DNA of 64,000 bases from Vicia villosa (GCF_029867415.1 NC_081185.1:45702766-45766765), one strand, 5' to 3'. Positions 35,381 to 48,057 are shown, counted from the stretch's first letter. Program-made: numbers and translations. Notes: a model not told the origin generated them from the letters alone.

Positions 35381-36750
35381 TGGAGGTTTACTTGTCCTTG
35401 CCTCCTGCGTTGGGTTTGGTTACTTCTAGACTCTCCGATCTCCTTTGGTTTATATTCCCCTTGGGCCTTTTTCATCCTCTGGTGCCTTCTCCATTGGGAT
35501 CTAGACATAGGATTTTTGCCTTTATAATTCTCCAACCTGTACATCTCTCGATTTGAGGTTTGAAATTGCTTCCTATATCCCATTGCAGTTCTTCCCCCTT
35601 GGTCCCAACCTCGCCACTTGTTGGTCCTCGCACCAACTTGCATCCATCTATTCCTAGGTATGTCTGCGGGGATTTTGAATGTGACCCTTCGAGCTCTAGG
35701 GTGCGGGCTGTCAGGCCTCTTCGATGGGGTCCAGTTATCGAACGCATACATGTTGGGCCGAAGTCCCTGAGTTTCTCGACCCATGTAGAAATATACCTAT
35801 TCGAATGATCGTGCTAGTAGTTCGTCATAGACTGCTCCACATCTGGGGCACAATACAACCTCAGTGTTTTCTTTGTGACATCTGACCAAGAATCCTACTA
35901 AGCTTTCTTCAGTCCTTGGGTATACTTTTAGCAATAGGTTTCCTCCTCTCCAGGGTTGTTCCATTCTTTCTCGTAGGGCCCTCTCGAAATTAGCTTGAAC
36001 CCTTCAATTTAGCATAATTGAACACCTTGGGCACATCAGCATTTTTCCACCATTTTTCTCATGACAATTCCAGAGATAATCTTTCAGACTCTCCCCTCTT
36101 GGTGGGATTTCAATGTTTCCTTTCTCCCTTATCAGCCACTTTTCTAGTTCTTCTATTTCAGATAAAGGCCGCCTAACATTGACCATGTTAACAACTGCCG
36201 GAGGAGCTTCAGAAATCTGTATCTGCTGAAGTTTCGCCCTGAGGCCTTCATTGGCCTCGCTAGTTTTCCCTTTCAGATCTTCATTCATCTCTGCATCAAA
36301 TGATTCTTCAATATCAATATTGAAGACTTTATTGTCATTTAGGCTTTCAGTAGCCTGCTTTCCAGTTGAAATTATCTCCGATTCAGCAACATCAATTTCA
36401 GATACTTCTACCATGTTGACGTCAAGTGGTTCACACAGGTTAGTGTCAGCAACACTCAAAGGGTCTGTGTCAACCTTCATATGATTCTTGGTTTTATCAA
36501 CGAATTTCAGATGTCCATCCTTTATAGCATTCTGAATTAGATCCCTGAAAAGAAAACATTGTGAAGTTTTATGGCCTAAAAAACCGTGATATTTGCAAAA
36601 GCCTCGCTTCTTCCGTTGTTCTAACGGAGGAATTTTGGAATTGGGAGGCACTATCATCTGGCCATCTTTTACTAACAAGTCAAATATTTCGTCACATTTA
36701 GTAACGTCAAATGTATAAGTTTTCTTAGGAAATCCATCGCTTTTTATCAT
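35296..36750 (-). pseudogene. Element T Gag C-terminus with duplicated CPRC region
   Basis: One frame on the - strand: a zinc knuckle-like GFCKYHGFLGHKTSQCFLFR, an acidic linker, then two similar blocks ending in CPRC (36022-36033, WNCHEKNGGKMLMCPRC; and 35839-35850, VRCHKENTEVVLCPRC). A basic region (RNRWMQVGARTNKWRGW, MSRSQWRRHQRMKKAQ) follows. In-frame stops occur after the first block (36004-36006) and after RSFE. It is separated from the Gag core by a one-A insertion in an A5 run at about 36744-36748. The two CH...CPRC blocks look like paired metal-binding ribbons between Gag and protease. Confidence 0.75.
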
Positions 36751-38545
36751 TCTCTACTGGATTTTTCCCATTGGAAGGGGTGAGCAATTTGCAAGAATAA
36801 GGCGGTGCTTCTTTTAATTCAGCTAGATCTATTTCGACTTCTTCCATGCTGTATGAATCTTCGAAAGATTCGCCGTCAACGTCTTCAGCTTCAATGTATG
36901 CTACCCTCTCCTTCTTGTAACTTTTATTTGCTCTGAACTTTTCTGCTTTTAGTCGTTCGACTTGTCGAACCCTATCTGCCAATTGGGCCATATCCCTTAG
37001 GTATTGGGTATCTAGTTTCTTTCTGATTGAATAATCTAGACCGCCCGCAGCCATTTCGACTAATTCATGTTCTGGGACAACCGTGAAGCATCTTGATTTC
37101 AACAAACGGAACTTGTTTAAGTAATCATCTATAGGCTCCGTGAACTTCCTCTTGATGCTAGCCAATTCTTTCAGACTTATCTTGGTTTGACCCATATAGA
37201 ATAGTTCATGGAATAATCTCTCCAAGTGTGCCCATGCGTCTATGGAATTTGGGGGTAAGGTAGTGAACCAAACAAAAGCATTTTTCGTTAGCGAACTAGG
37301 GAAGTATTTAATTCTTAAGTCCTCGTTCCCTGCTAGATCCCCTACTTCCGTCAAATATCTGGCTATGTGTTCCACCGTTGATTCACTAGTGTCCCCTGAA
37401 AACTTCGTAAATTTCGGTACCTTGGTACCTCTTGGTAATTCTGTTTGCATAATATATTCGGGTATGGGGGACGTGTAGTTTGGACGTCGAAGTCCAATAT
37501 TAAGGCCATTGTTAGCCATTATTCTCTCTATCATGGCAGTGAGATTGTTTTCTATTGCCAAATTGTCTCTCCTAACCCTATGCACAACTTCGTCAGGATG
37601 TTCGTCTCTTCCCACTACAACTACTCTAGGCTGTTGCTGGGGAATTGCCTGTCGAATAACGTTAGTCGTTTGATTTTGAGTTTCTAAATCTACCACTTGG
37701 TTTCGTTTGACTGGCGCTGGCCTGGATGGCGGCACTGCGGTTCGAATTTGTTCTAGAACTGGGTCCCCTACCTGATAGGTTGATTGGTTGTTTCTTTGCC
37801 TATTTTGTGAGACTCCTAAGAAATCCGCCATTCGTCCTATTTGTGACGACATTTTTTGATATGTCTCTACATTCTCTTGGTTAGTCCTGGCAATATTTGT
37901 TGCTAACGGATTAAAGATCGACCCCAATTCTCTAGCAAGGACCCCTAACATATCATGGTTACTTGCATCCATTTCCTATCGAAATGCCGCTTGACTACTG
38001 GTGGTTAAGGGAGGTATTTGGGCAGAGAAACCAGTGTTTTGTGCGCTTTGACCTATCGAACCGACATTAGGCGAAAACGCCTTTGGGTTAGGCGCAGTGT
38101 ATGTAGGCCCTGTTCCTCGTAATCCTACCATGTATGAATATGGCATTCCATATGGGTTGTTGGGTCTCCAACCTTCTAAAGCGGATGATGGTCCTGGGGT
38201 AAATAATTGACTTGCGGCGTTTGTCGAGAAAGGTGGTATCTCGCTTGCGCCTGTGAGTGGAGGCACGGTAGTCGAACTCGAGACTGGGACAGTCACTGTT
38301 GTCCCTGAAGTATTTTCGGGTACAGCCTGGGAACTACCTATGGGTGCAGATCCTGTCGAACCCGGTATATCCTGCGCCCCTTGAGTAGAAGTCGAAACGT
38401 GCGTAGAATTTGCCGCTACTGTTCCTGACCCCTGTGGGGGATCTTGATCTCCCCCTCCACTGGCCACATTGACCATTTTCTTGTTGTACCTTCGTTTAGG
38501 AATCGGCTGTGCACTGTTGGTTAATTTACCGTTCCTAAGGTTCAT
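36725..38545 (-). pseudogene. Element T Gag core
   Basis: Starts MNLRNGKLTNS at 38545 with a 189-codon Pro/Ser/Thr/Gly-rich N-terminal part. A single in-frame TAG (37976-37978) follows, then the capsid-like region in the same frame: MQTELPRGTKVPKFTKFSGD, HIARYLTEVGDLAGNEDLRI, FVWFTTLPPNSIDAWAHLER, FTEPIDDYLNKFRLLKSRCF. This matches the Ty3 'retrotransposon gag' family. The last residues before 36725 are frame-shifted. Gag would form cytoplasmic virus-like particles in an active copy. Confidence 0.85.
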
Positions 38546-38608
38546 ACAAGGTCTTGATATTTTCTAGACAAAACAAAACAATCAATTAATAACAATCTGT
38601 TTGACACT

Positions 38609-38626
38609 GTCCCACTGGGCGTGCCA
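38609..38626 (-). other. Element T primer binding site
   Basis: On the - strand TGGCACGCCCAGTGGGAC begins three bases after the 5' LTR. I believe this is the tRNA-Arg type used by Ogre/Tat elements, but the tRNA match was not checked. Confidence 0.75.
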
Positions 38627-38629
38627 ATT

Positions 38630-39561
38630 TGTTTACGGTGATTTCTGGTAAACAACCGCGAGTCCTCCAAACTATAAAATATACTTTGGTTACTCGTAGG
38701 ATCGACTAGATTGATCCTAGGACATAGTCAAGCAATTGTCTTTCGATATGATTTGGTTCATATTTGTTTGTTCTGACTTCAAGAAAACTTGTTTGTGATA
38801 TGATCGTATGACTATTCACTTGAAACAACACTTGTTATACATGTTAATGTGACTTTTTACAAAGAAAACATAAATAAAAGCGTGTAAATTGCAGAAATGT
38901 AAAGTGCAAGAATATAACGTGCTAGAATGTTAAATGCAGAAACATAAAGTTACTTCGAAATGAAAGTAAAACGAAGAAAATAAAGGAATTGAAAAGATAC
39001 TTGAATAAAGAAAGATACAAATGTATTTAAAATGGTGTTGGTGTCATACGTACATTTTTCAGCGAACTCGTTCTCTAAACACTTGATACTTGAGTAGTTT
39101 GTGAGTGATTTGTACAAAATGAACACACGGAATCCTAACATTAAGACCCTTATTTATACTAACTTCGACCCTGACGGTCCTACACTAATCTGATGCCACG
39201 TTGCTCACAAGAATCCCTGGGATGCCATCTGTCCTTGTTCGGTTACACAGACTACTTCGAAATTCAAATCCTCCCGCCTGAATCCTCTTTCGACGCGTGG
39301 CAACGTGATCAGAATCGAGAATGTCACGAAAACACGTTAAGCTTCAGTACCCTTCGTATTTCGCAAAACGTTTAAGTCTTAAAGATAATTCAATTCGAAT
39401 TAGCTCCGATTCTAACAATCTTCACTCCAACTCAAACAACATCCTCGAAACATGGCCATCAGTAGCCATTTTTAATCTCAAAAATGGTCATCAATAACCA
39501 TCTTTCTTCGAATTCTAATCCTTCAAAGAATATTTCCTCTAAACGAAATCTCCAGCCAACA
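38630..39561 (-). repeat. Element T 5' LTR
   Basis: 932 bp, TGTTTACGGTGATTTCTGGT...TCCAGCCAACA, followed by the GACCG duplication (39562-39566). TATA box TATAAATA on the - strand at 39151-39158. Confidence 0.95.
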
Positions 39562-39566
39562 GACCG

Positions 39567-39874
39567 TTGTCAAATGACAACCAGTGAATAATACTATGTA
39601 AAATTGTTACAACGCATAGACTATCCTCAACCACCCCAAGGCCCCAACACACCCGCACTCTCTAAAGCACATATTTAACTTCCCCTCACAACACTCTAAA
39701 ACAAGAGTATAAGAGAAAATATAAAAATTCAAATTCATGTTTAAAGTGATTTTGACTGGTACATCTTGTATAGAAAAACTTGAATCCTATATATAGCCTT
39801 GGACTCCATTTTCCTTCACAAAACTAAGAAATGTGGGACTTATTTAACATATATATTTTCAACCAAACCCAACA
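39567..39874 (-). repeat. Array R, LTR B, right fragment
   Basis: Resumes the array LTR after the duplicated GACCG and runs to CCCAACA. Together with 6483-6579 it makes a 405-bp LTR. Confidence 0.93.
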
Positions 39875-40262
39875 ATCTCTACCTTGATTGAAAATAATAC
39901 ATTAACTTTCATTGTCTTCACCGACAATCATACTCCACCGTAAAGAGTATAGTCACTTGAAGCTACACCACTCCATGAAATTTCACAGTGTCTTCATGGA
40001 CAACCATATTTTAAAAATATATTATACTCCACCTAAAGAAGAGTATACTTCACTTGAAATTAAACCACTTCAAGAATTTTCACATGCCGAAAACCAGGTG
40101 GAAACTTTATGGTGCAACTTCCATGTTGGTAGGAAGCTCTTCAATAATCGACATAATCTCACAACACACTTTGCATCAATGCCCATGTGTTAACCCACAA
40201 GCAAAAACTCGCCCTTTTCCATGATAGTGGAAATGTCATGAGGACACACTTCTCAATTTTCA

Positions 40263-41032
40263 AATAAGATCATCCTGTCTCACAGCGAGAGAGATGTTGC
40301 TAGCATTTGACTCAGAGTCCTTCTCTAACGCTAACCCCATCATGACACTTTTACTTTATATGTCCAATCTTTCTACATTTCCAACATTTCACATCCGTTT
40401 CATTGTTTTTATTCACATATGGCATTCTTCTAGCAAGAAACACAAGGTTTGACGAAGTATGATCCTTCCCCTTCAATCTTCTTTCTTTAGAAAATAATTT
40501 TACCAGCAAATATTTCATATCTCAGAGTTACCTTCCCATATATCAAAACAAGTTTAATATGCTCATAGGGAGATGGAAGAGACTATATGAGTCTCAAAGC
40601 TTTATCTTCATCGCAATATTGTTTCCAATAATTTTTAATTTAGAAACAACGCCATTTAGAACACTTAGATGATAAGATAATTTTGTTTGTTCAACCATAT
40701 GCATGCTATGAAACTGCTCCTTCAACAACAATATTTGATAAACCTTTTCCTTGATATAGCCCTTCAAGTTTCTCCCAAAGGTCTTTGGCTGATGATGTAC
40801 CAAGAACATTCGCAAGAATATTCTTATCCAAAGATATGCGAATTGTACTCGAAGCTGTCAAATCTAGTTCCTCCCACTTCTCGTTTTTCATGTTGGAAAT
40901 GTTTCCTTTCAACGCCTTGTGTAATCCTAATTGTATGAAAACAGCACTGGCTTGAATTTTTCACTATCCAAAATTGATTCTTCAATCAAATTTCTCTAAA
41001 TCAATCTTCACTGCACTTGAAAAGCTTGACAT
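40263..41032 (-). pseudogene. Copia Gag remnant, array unit B-C
   Basis: Same layout as unit A-B: Gag start near 41032, ALKGNISNMKNEKWEELDL, DKNILANVLGTSSAKDLWEK, LYQGKGLSN, LSVLNGVVSK, then decay around the zinc-knuckle codons near 40370-40400. Stop codons and small indels disable it. No pol follows. Confidence 0.8.
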
Positions 41033-41181
41033 TGTTGTCAAAACCTCATGCAATAAAATAAAATTTTCCCAACAAACAAGAGTATAAAACTTCTTTTATG
41101 ATGTGAAAGATCAGACTAAACTGCAACCATAGAGCATAATAAAGAATTTATACCCCACCAAACCTAGTCTATGATACCACT

Positions 41182-41587
41182 TGTTGGGAAAATAACAAAC
41201 ATAGAAAAAAAAGAGGAACAACATAACAGCACAAGAGATTAACGTGGAAACACCAAAACAGAAGAAAAAACTATGACCGTTGTCAAATGACAACCAGTGA
41301 ATAATATTATGTAAAATTGTTACAACACATGGACTATCCTCAACCACCCCAAGGCCCCAACACACCCGCACTCTCTAAAGCAAATATTTAACTTCCCCTC
41401 ACAACACTCTAAAACAAGAGTATAAGAGAAAATATAAAAAGTCAAATACAAGTTTAATGTGATTTTGACTGGTACATCTTGTATAGAAAAACTTGAATCC
41501 TATATATAGCCTTGGACTCCCTCTTCCTTCACAAAACTAAGAAATGTGGGACTTATTTAACATATATATTTTCAACCAAACCCAACA
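41182..41587 (-). repeat. Array R, LTR C
   Basis: 406 bp, perfect TGTTGGG...CCCAACA ends. TATA palindrome (CCTATATATAGCC) at about 41499-41511. The primer site TGGTATCAT abuts its left side on the - strand. Confidence 0.93.
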
Positions 41588-41975
41588 ATCTCTACCTTGA
41601 TTGAAAATAATACATTAACTTTCATTGTCTTCACCGACAATCATACTCCACCTTAAAGAGTATAGTCACTTGAAGCTACACCACTCCAAGAAATTTCACA
41701 TCGTCTTCACCGACAACCATATTTTTAAAAAATATTAAACTCCACCTAAAGAAGAGTGTACTTCACTTGAAATTAAACCACTTCAAGAATTTTCACATGC
41801 CGAAAACCAGGTGGAAACTTTATGGTGCAACTTCGATGTTGGTAGGAAACTCTTCAATAATCGACATAATCTCACAACACACTTTGCATCAATGCCCATG
41901 GATTAACCCGCTAGCAAAAACTCGCCCTTTTCCATGACAGTGGAAATGTTATGAGGACACACTTCTCAATTTTCA

Positions 41976-42746
41976 AATAAGATCATCCTCTCTCACAATG
42001 AGAGAGATGTTGCTAGCATTTGACTCAGAGTCCTCCTCTAACGCCAACACCATCATGATACTTTTACTTTATATGTCCAATCTTTCTACATTTCCAACAT
42101 TTCACATCCGTTTCATTGTTTTTATTCACACAAGGCCTTCTTCTAGCAAGAAACACTAGGTTTGACGAAGTATTATCCTTCCCCTTCAATCTTCTTTCTT
42201 TAGAAAATAATTTTACCAACAACTATTTCATATCTCAGAGTTACCTTCCCATATATCAAAACAAGTTTAATATGCTCATAGGGAGACGGAAGAGACTAGA
42301 TGAGTCTCAAAGCTTTATCTTCATCGCAATCTTGATTTCAAAAATTTGTAATTTAGAAACAATGCCATTTAGAACACTTAGATGATCAGATAATTTTGTT
42401 TGTTTATCCATATGCAAGCTATGAAACTGCTCCTTTAACAACAACATATTTGATAAACCTTTTCCTTGATATAGCCCTCAAGTTTCTACCAAAGGTCTTT
42501 GGTTGATGATGTACCAAGAACATTCGCAAGAATATTCTTATCCAAAGATATTCGAATTGTACTCGAAGCTCTCAAATCTAGTTCCTCTCACTTCTCGTTT
42601 TTCATGTTGGAAATGTTTCCTTTCAACGCCTTGTGTAATCCTAATTGTATGAAAACATCATTGACTTGAATTTTTCACTAGCCAAAAATGATTCTTCAAT
42701 CAAATTTCTCTAAATCAATCTTCACTCCACTTGAAAAACTTGACAT
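41976..42746 (-). pseudogene. Copia Gag remnant, array unit C-D
   Basis: Gag start near 42746. The codons around the zinc knuckle (KCWKC-type, near 42073-42110) are better kept than in units D-F, but the last Cys is preceded by a stop. Several stops and shifts are present elsewhere. Confidence 0.78.
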
Positions 42747-42895
42747 TGCAGTCAAAACCTCATGCAACAAAATAAAATTTTCCCAACCAACAAGAGTATA
42801 AAATTTCTTTTATGATGTGAAAGATCAGACTAAACTGCAACCACAGAGCATAATAAAGAATTCATACCCCACCAAACCTAGTCTATGATACCACT

Positions 42896-43300
42896 TATTG
42901 GGAAAATATCAAACATAGAGAAAAAGAGGAACAAAATAACAAAACAAGAGATTAACGTGGAAACTCCAAAACAGAAGAAAAAACTATGACCGTTGTCAAA
43001 TGACAACCAGTGAATAATACTATGTAAAATTGTTACAACACATAGACAATCCTCAACCACCCCAAGGCCCCAATATACCCGCACTCTCTAAAGAACATAT
43101 TTAACTTCCCGTCACAACACTTTAAAACAAGAGTATCAGAGAAAATATAAAAAGTCAAATACAAGCTTAATGTGATTTTGACTGGTACATCTTGTATAGA
43201 AAAACTTGAATCCTATATATAGCCTTGGTCTCCCTCTTCCTTCACAAAACTAAGAAATGTGGGACTTATTTAACATATATATTTTCAACCAAACCCAATA
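42896..43300 (-). repeat. Array R, LTR D
   Basis: 405 bp. Both termini carry the same change, TATTGGG at the left and CCCAATA at the right, so the inverted terminal match is kept although TG/CA is altered. Confidence 0.92.
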
Positions 43301-43686
43301 ATCTCTACCTTGATTAAAAATAACACATTAACTTTCATTGTCTTCACTGACAATCATACTCCACCTTAAAGAGTATAGTCACTTGAAGCTACACCATTCC
43401 AAGAATTTTCACATCGTCTTCACCGACAACCATATTTTTAAAAAATATTAAACTCCATCTAAAGAAAAGTATACTTCACTTGAAATTAAACCACTTACAG
43501 AATTTTCACATGCCAAAAACCAGGTGTAAACTTTATGGTGCAACTTCGATGTTGGTAGGAAACTCTTCAATAATCGACATAATCTCACAACACACTTTGC
43601 ATCAATGCCCATGTGATAACCCGCTAGCAAAAACTCGCCCTTTTCCATGACAGAGGAAATGTTAAAAGGACACACTTCTTAATTTT

Positions 43687-44451
43687 CAAATAAGATCATC
43701 CTCTCTCACAGCGAGAGAGATGTTGCTAGCATTTGACTCAGAGTCCTCCTCTAACGCCAACCCCATCATGACTCTTTTACTTTATATCTCCAATCTTTCC
43801 ACATTTCACATCCGTTTCATTGTTTTTCTCCAGATAAGGCCTTCTTCTAGCAAGAAACACTAGGTTTGACGAAGTATTATCCTTCCCCTTCAATCTTCTT
43901 TTTTTTGAAAATAATTTTACAAGCAACTATTTCATATCTCAGAGTTACCTTCCCATATATCAAAACAAGTTTAATATGCTCATAGGGAGATGGAAGGGAC
44001 TATATGAGTCTCAAAGCTTTATCTTCATCGCAATCTTGATTCCAATAATTTGTAATTTAGAAACAACGCCATTTAGAACACTTAGATGATCAAATAATTT
44101 TGTTTGTTCATTTATATGCGAGCTATGAAACTGCTTCTTTAACAACAACATATTAGATAAACCTTTTCCTTGATATAGCCCTTCAAAATTCTCCCAAAGG
44201 TCTTTGGCTGATGATGTACCAAGAACATTCGCAAGAATATTCTTATCCAAAGAAATGTGAATTGTACTCGAAGCTCTCAAATCTAGTTCCTCCCACTTCT
44301 CGTTTTTCATGTTGGAAATGTTTCCTTTCAACGCCTTGTGTAATCCTAATTGTACGAAAACATCATTGACTTGAATTTTTCACAAGCCAAAATTGATTCT
44401 TCCATCAAATTTCTCTAAATCAATCTTCACTGCACTTGAAAAACTTGACAT
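43687..44451 (-). pseudogene. Copia Gag remnant, array unit D-E
   Basis: A 106-codon stretch (44011-44331) is open: KGNISNMKNEKWEELDLRAS, LANVLGTSSAKDLWENFEGL, LLLKKQFHSSHINEQTKLFD. The zinc-knuckle codons have a 9-bp deletion relative to unit C-D. Nearly identical to unit E-F. Confidence 0.8.
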
Positions 44452-44600
44452 TGCAGTCAAAACCTCATGCAACAAAATAAAATTTTCCCAACCAACAAGA
44501 GTATAAAATTTCTTTTATGATGTGAAAGATCAGACTAAACTGCAACCACAGAGCATAATAAAGAATTTGTACCCCACCAAACCTAGTCTATGATACCACT

Positions 44601-45005
44601 TGTTGTGAAAATAACAAACATAGAGAAAAAGAGGAACAAAATAACAAAACAAGAGATTAACGTGGAAACTCCAAAACAGAAGAAAAAACTATGACCGTTG
44701 TCAAATGACAACCAGTGGATAATACTATGTAAAATTGTTACAACACATAGACAATCCTCAACCACCCCAAGGCCCCAATACACCCGCACTCTCTAAAGAA
44801 CATATTTAACTTCCCGTCACAACACTTTAAAACAAGAGTATCAGAGAAGATATAAAAAGTCAAATACAAGCTTAATGTGATTTTGACTGGTACATCTTGT
44901 ATAGAAAAACCTGAATCCTATATATAGCCTTGGACTCCCTCTTCCTTCACAAAACTAAGAAATGTGGGACTTATTTAACATATATATTTTCAACCAAACC
45001 CAATA
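44601..45005 (-). repeat. Array R, LTR E
   Basis: 405 bp, left end TGTTGTG and right end CCCAATA. Very similar to LTR F. Confidence 0.92.
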
Positions 45006-45392
45006 ATCTCTACCTTGATTGAAAATAACACATTAACTTTCATTGTCTTCACTGACAATCATACTCCACCTTAAAGAGTATAGTCACTTGAAGCTACATC
45101 ATTCCAAGAATTTTCACATCGTCTTCACCGACAACCATATTTTTAAAAAATATTAAACTCCATCTAAAGAAAAGTATATTTCAGTTGAAATTAAACCACT
45201 TCAAGAATTTTCTCATGCCAAAAACCAGGTGTAAACTTTATGGTGCAACTTCGATGTTGGTAGGAAACTCTTCAATAATCGACATAATCTCACAACACAC
45301 TTTGCATCAATGCCCATGTGATAACCCGCTAGCAAAAACTCGCCCTTTTCCATGACAGTGGAAATGTTAAGAGGACACACTTCTCAATTTTC

Positions 45393-46155
45393 AAATAAGA
45401 TCATCCTCTCTCACAGCGAGAGAGATGTTGCTAGCATTTGACTCAGAGTCCTCCTCTAACGCCAACCCCATCATGACTCTTTTACTTTATATCTCCAATC
45501 TTTCCACATTTCACATCCGTTTCATTGTTTTTCTTCAGATAAGGCCTTCTCTAGCAAGAAACACTAGGTTTGACGAAGTATTATCCTTCCCCTTCAATCT
45601 TCTTTTTTTTGAAAATAATTTTACAAGCAACTATTTCATATCTCAGAGTTACCTTCCCATATATCAAAACAAGTTTAATATGCTCATAGGGAGATGGAAG
45701 GGACTATATGAGTCTCAAAGCTTTATCTTCATCGCAATCTTGATTCCAATAATTTGTAATTTAGAAACAACGCCATTTAGAACACTTAGATGATCAAATA
45801 ATTTTGTTTGTTCATTTATATGCGAGCTATGAAACTGCTTCTTTAACAACAACATATTAGATAAACCTTTTCCTTGATATAGCCCTTCAAGTTTCTCCCA
45901 AAGGTCTTTGGCTGATGATGTACCAAGAACATTCGCAAGAATATTCTTATCCAAAGAAATGTGAATTGTACTCGAAGCTCTCAAATCTAGTTCCTCCCAC
46001 TTCTCGTTTTTCATGTTGGAAATGTTTCCTTTCAACGCCTTGTGTAATCCTAATTGTACGAAAACATCATTGACTTGAATTTTTCACAAGCCAAAATTGA
46101 TTCTTCCATCAAATTTCTCTAAATCAATCTTCACTGCACTTGAAAAACTTGACAT
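45393..46155 (-). pseudogene. Copia Gag remnant, array unit E-F
   Basis: The ATG at 46155 begins MSSFSSAVKIDLEKFDG and is followed by RINFGL, an opal codon at the expected Trp, and then the open 106-codon block (45715-46035) including DLWEKLEGLYQGKG. The zinc knuckle has the same 9-bp loss as unit D-E. Confidence 0.82.
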
Positions 46156-46304
46156 TGCAGTCAAAACCTCATGCAACAAAATAAAATTTTCCCAACCAAC
46201 AAGAGTATAAAATTTCTTTTATGATGTGAAAGATCAGACTAAACTGCAACCACAGAGCATAATAAAGAATTTGTACCCCACCAAACCTAGTCTATGATAC
46301 CACT

Positions 46305-46709
46305 TGTTGTGAAAATAACAAACATAGAGAAAAAGAGGAACAAAATAACAAAACAAGAGATTAACGTGGAAACTCCAAAACAGAAGAAAAAACTACGACC
46401 GTTGTCAAATGACAACCAGTGGATAATACTATGTAAAATTGTTACAACACATAGACAATCCTCAACCACCCCAAGGCCCCAATACACCCGCACTCTCTAA
46501 AGAACATATTTAACTTCCCGTCACAACACTTTAAAACAAGAGTATCAGAGAAGATATAAAAAGTCAAATACAAGCTTAATGTGATTTTGACTGGTACATC
46601 TTGTATAGAAAAACTTGAATCCTATATATAGCCTTGGACTCCCTCTTCCTTCACAAAACTAAGAAATGTGGGACTTATTTAACATATATATTTTCAACCA
46701 AACCCAACA
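46305..46709 (-). repeat. Array R, LTR F
   Basis: 405 bp, TGTTGTG...CCCAACA. It is followed by 44 bases of internal sequence before element C interrupts. Confidence 0.92.
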
Positions 46710-46753
46710 ATCTCTACCTTGATTGAAAATAACACATAAACTTTCATTGTCTT

Positions 46754-47546
46754 TGATGAGAACGTAATCCAAGACATAAATGATACAATGCGAAGCTTAG
46801 GAGGTCCTATGACAAGGGCACGTGTAAGAAGAGTCAATGATGCTTTAGTTCACTTCATGATCAAGTCAATAGAATGCATGGGCGAGACTGAAGAAAAAGG
46901 GCCCAAGTTTATCCTTATCATCCAAGCATGTGATAAAAGGCCCAATAATGCATAAATAAATAAAAATAAAGGAAATACCAATAACCACAATATAATGGAC
47001 GAAAATTGCAAGAGAAGTGGTAAATAAAGAATTGCCATTATTCTGCCCTTTCAAGAACCCCATTATCTCGTCTTTATTTTGCACTTTCTTTGTAATAAAT
47101 GAACCCACTATCATGATAATTAGTGGCTGAAATCCTTTTGTTTTCTTAGGAGTTAATTTTTACTTATTTCATCATCTTAAGCCATTCCTATATAAAGGAG
47201 GCATGTATCTTCTTTTTGGATCAATGAATTTTATCGAGTTTACACACTGTGTAAGTGAGAGTATTTGCTCTTAGGTTCTGGATTGGACCAAAACTGATCT
47301 TATCAAGAAATCCTTTTCTTGTGGTGATCCTCATCCATAGGCTTATCATTCTCTATTGGATAAGAAAGAGTGTGGTTCCCCTTTCTACTTAATTCCATTT
47401 CTTATCTCTCTTTTATTTCATATCAATCTCGTTTATTTTTTATGCATGTATCAAATTCTGCCATTCTTTCAATTATAAGGCAGATTACTTCCTTTGAGTC
47501 ACAAAAGAATTAGTATTCCAAAAGATAACAAAGTTAGTGCATATCA
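46754..47546 (+). repeat. Element C 5' LTR
   Basis: 793 bp. TATATAAA (47189-47196) is a good TATA box. The first ~200 bp repeat the Pol C-terminal coding tail (MTRARVRRVNDALVHFMI). Confidence 0.95.
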
Positions 47547-47548
47547 AG

Positions 47549-47562
47549 TGGTAATCAGAGCA
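47549..47562 (+). other. Element C primer binding site
   Basis: TGGTAATCAGAGCA two bases after the LTR, matching the initiator tRNA-Met site TGGTATCAGAGC with one extra A. Confidence 0.8.
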
Positions 47563-48057
47563 TATTCAAAAAAAAAAGGGCCAAAACGTGGTAAATTGTC
47601 TATATTCTTGTTCTTCATTATTATCCATTTATCATTATAAAAAAAATCAAAAAAAAAATCGAAAAAAAAAATATAAAAAATAGTGTAAAAAAAGGGATCT
47701 GATTGTTAAAGATTGTGATTAAAAAAAATATATTTCTTTTTTTTTTCTTGCCACACTCTTAAAATTCTTCTTGTTTCCTTTGTTTTAGAGTCTTCTTTTT
47801 TTTGTTTGCTGTTTTTTTTAAAGCTTTTTGTATGTTGATTATCATCTGAAATTGATTTCTTTATGCTGATTCATTTTGGTTTCTCTAAAGAACTAAAAGA
47901 GCAAATTGAGTGGTAAAAGGCAGAGTGTTTTTATATTAAAAAAAAGCCAAAAAAAAAAAATTGAGTGAAACACAAGTGATTGAGTGTAAAAACGTGAGTA
48001 GAGTGGTGAGGTCCATTTTTAAACACTTGTTCCTAATTTCACAAATATTTCAGAATT
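47563..48057 (+). other. Element C leader
   Basis: Non-coding, with long A-runs (about 47638-47685) and T-runs before the gag start. No gene seen. Confidence 0.65.

Larger units (their letters stand above)
6580..39561 (-). mobile_element. Element T: Tat-lineage Ty3/gypsy retrotransposon with nested insertions
   Basis: Two 932-bp LTRs (6580-7511 and 38630-39561) end in TGTT...AACA and are flanked by GACCG on both sides (6575-6579, 39562-39566). On the - strand the order is 5' LTR, primer site, gag, protease, RT, RNase H, a second RNase H, integrase, then two genes in antisense orientation, polypurine tract and 3' LTR. A second, archaeal-type RNase H between the first RNase H and integrase is diagnostic of the Tat lineage, which includes Ogre, Retand, Grande and RIRE2. 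Without elements O and A it would measure about 15.6 kb. The LTRs differ at about 23 sites (2.5%) by eye. Confidence 0.93.

Noticed and set aside
42896..46709. CRISPR-like or satellite interpretation of the regular repeats
   Set aside because: The unit contains identifiable LTRs, primer site and copia Gag, so it is a retrotransposon-derived array; CRISPR is not expected in plant nuclear DNA.
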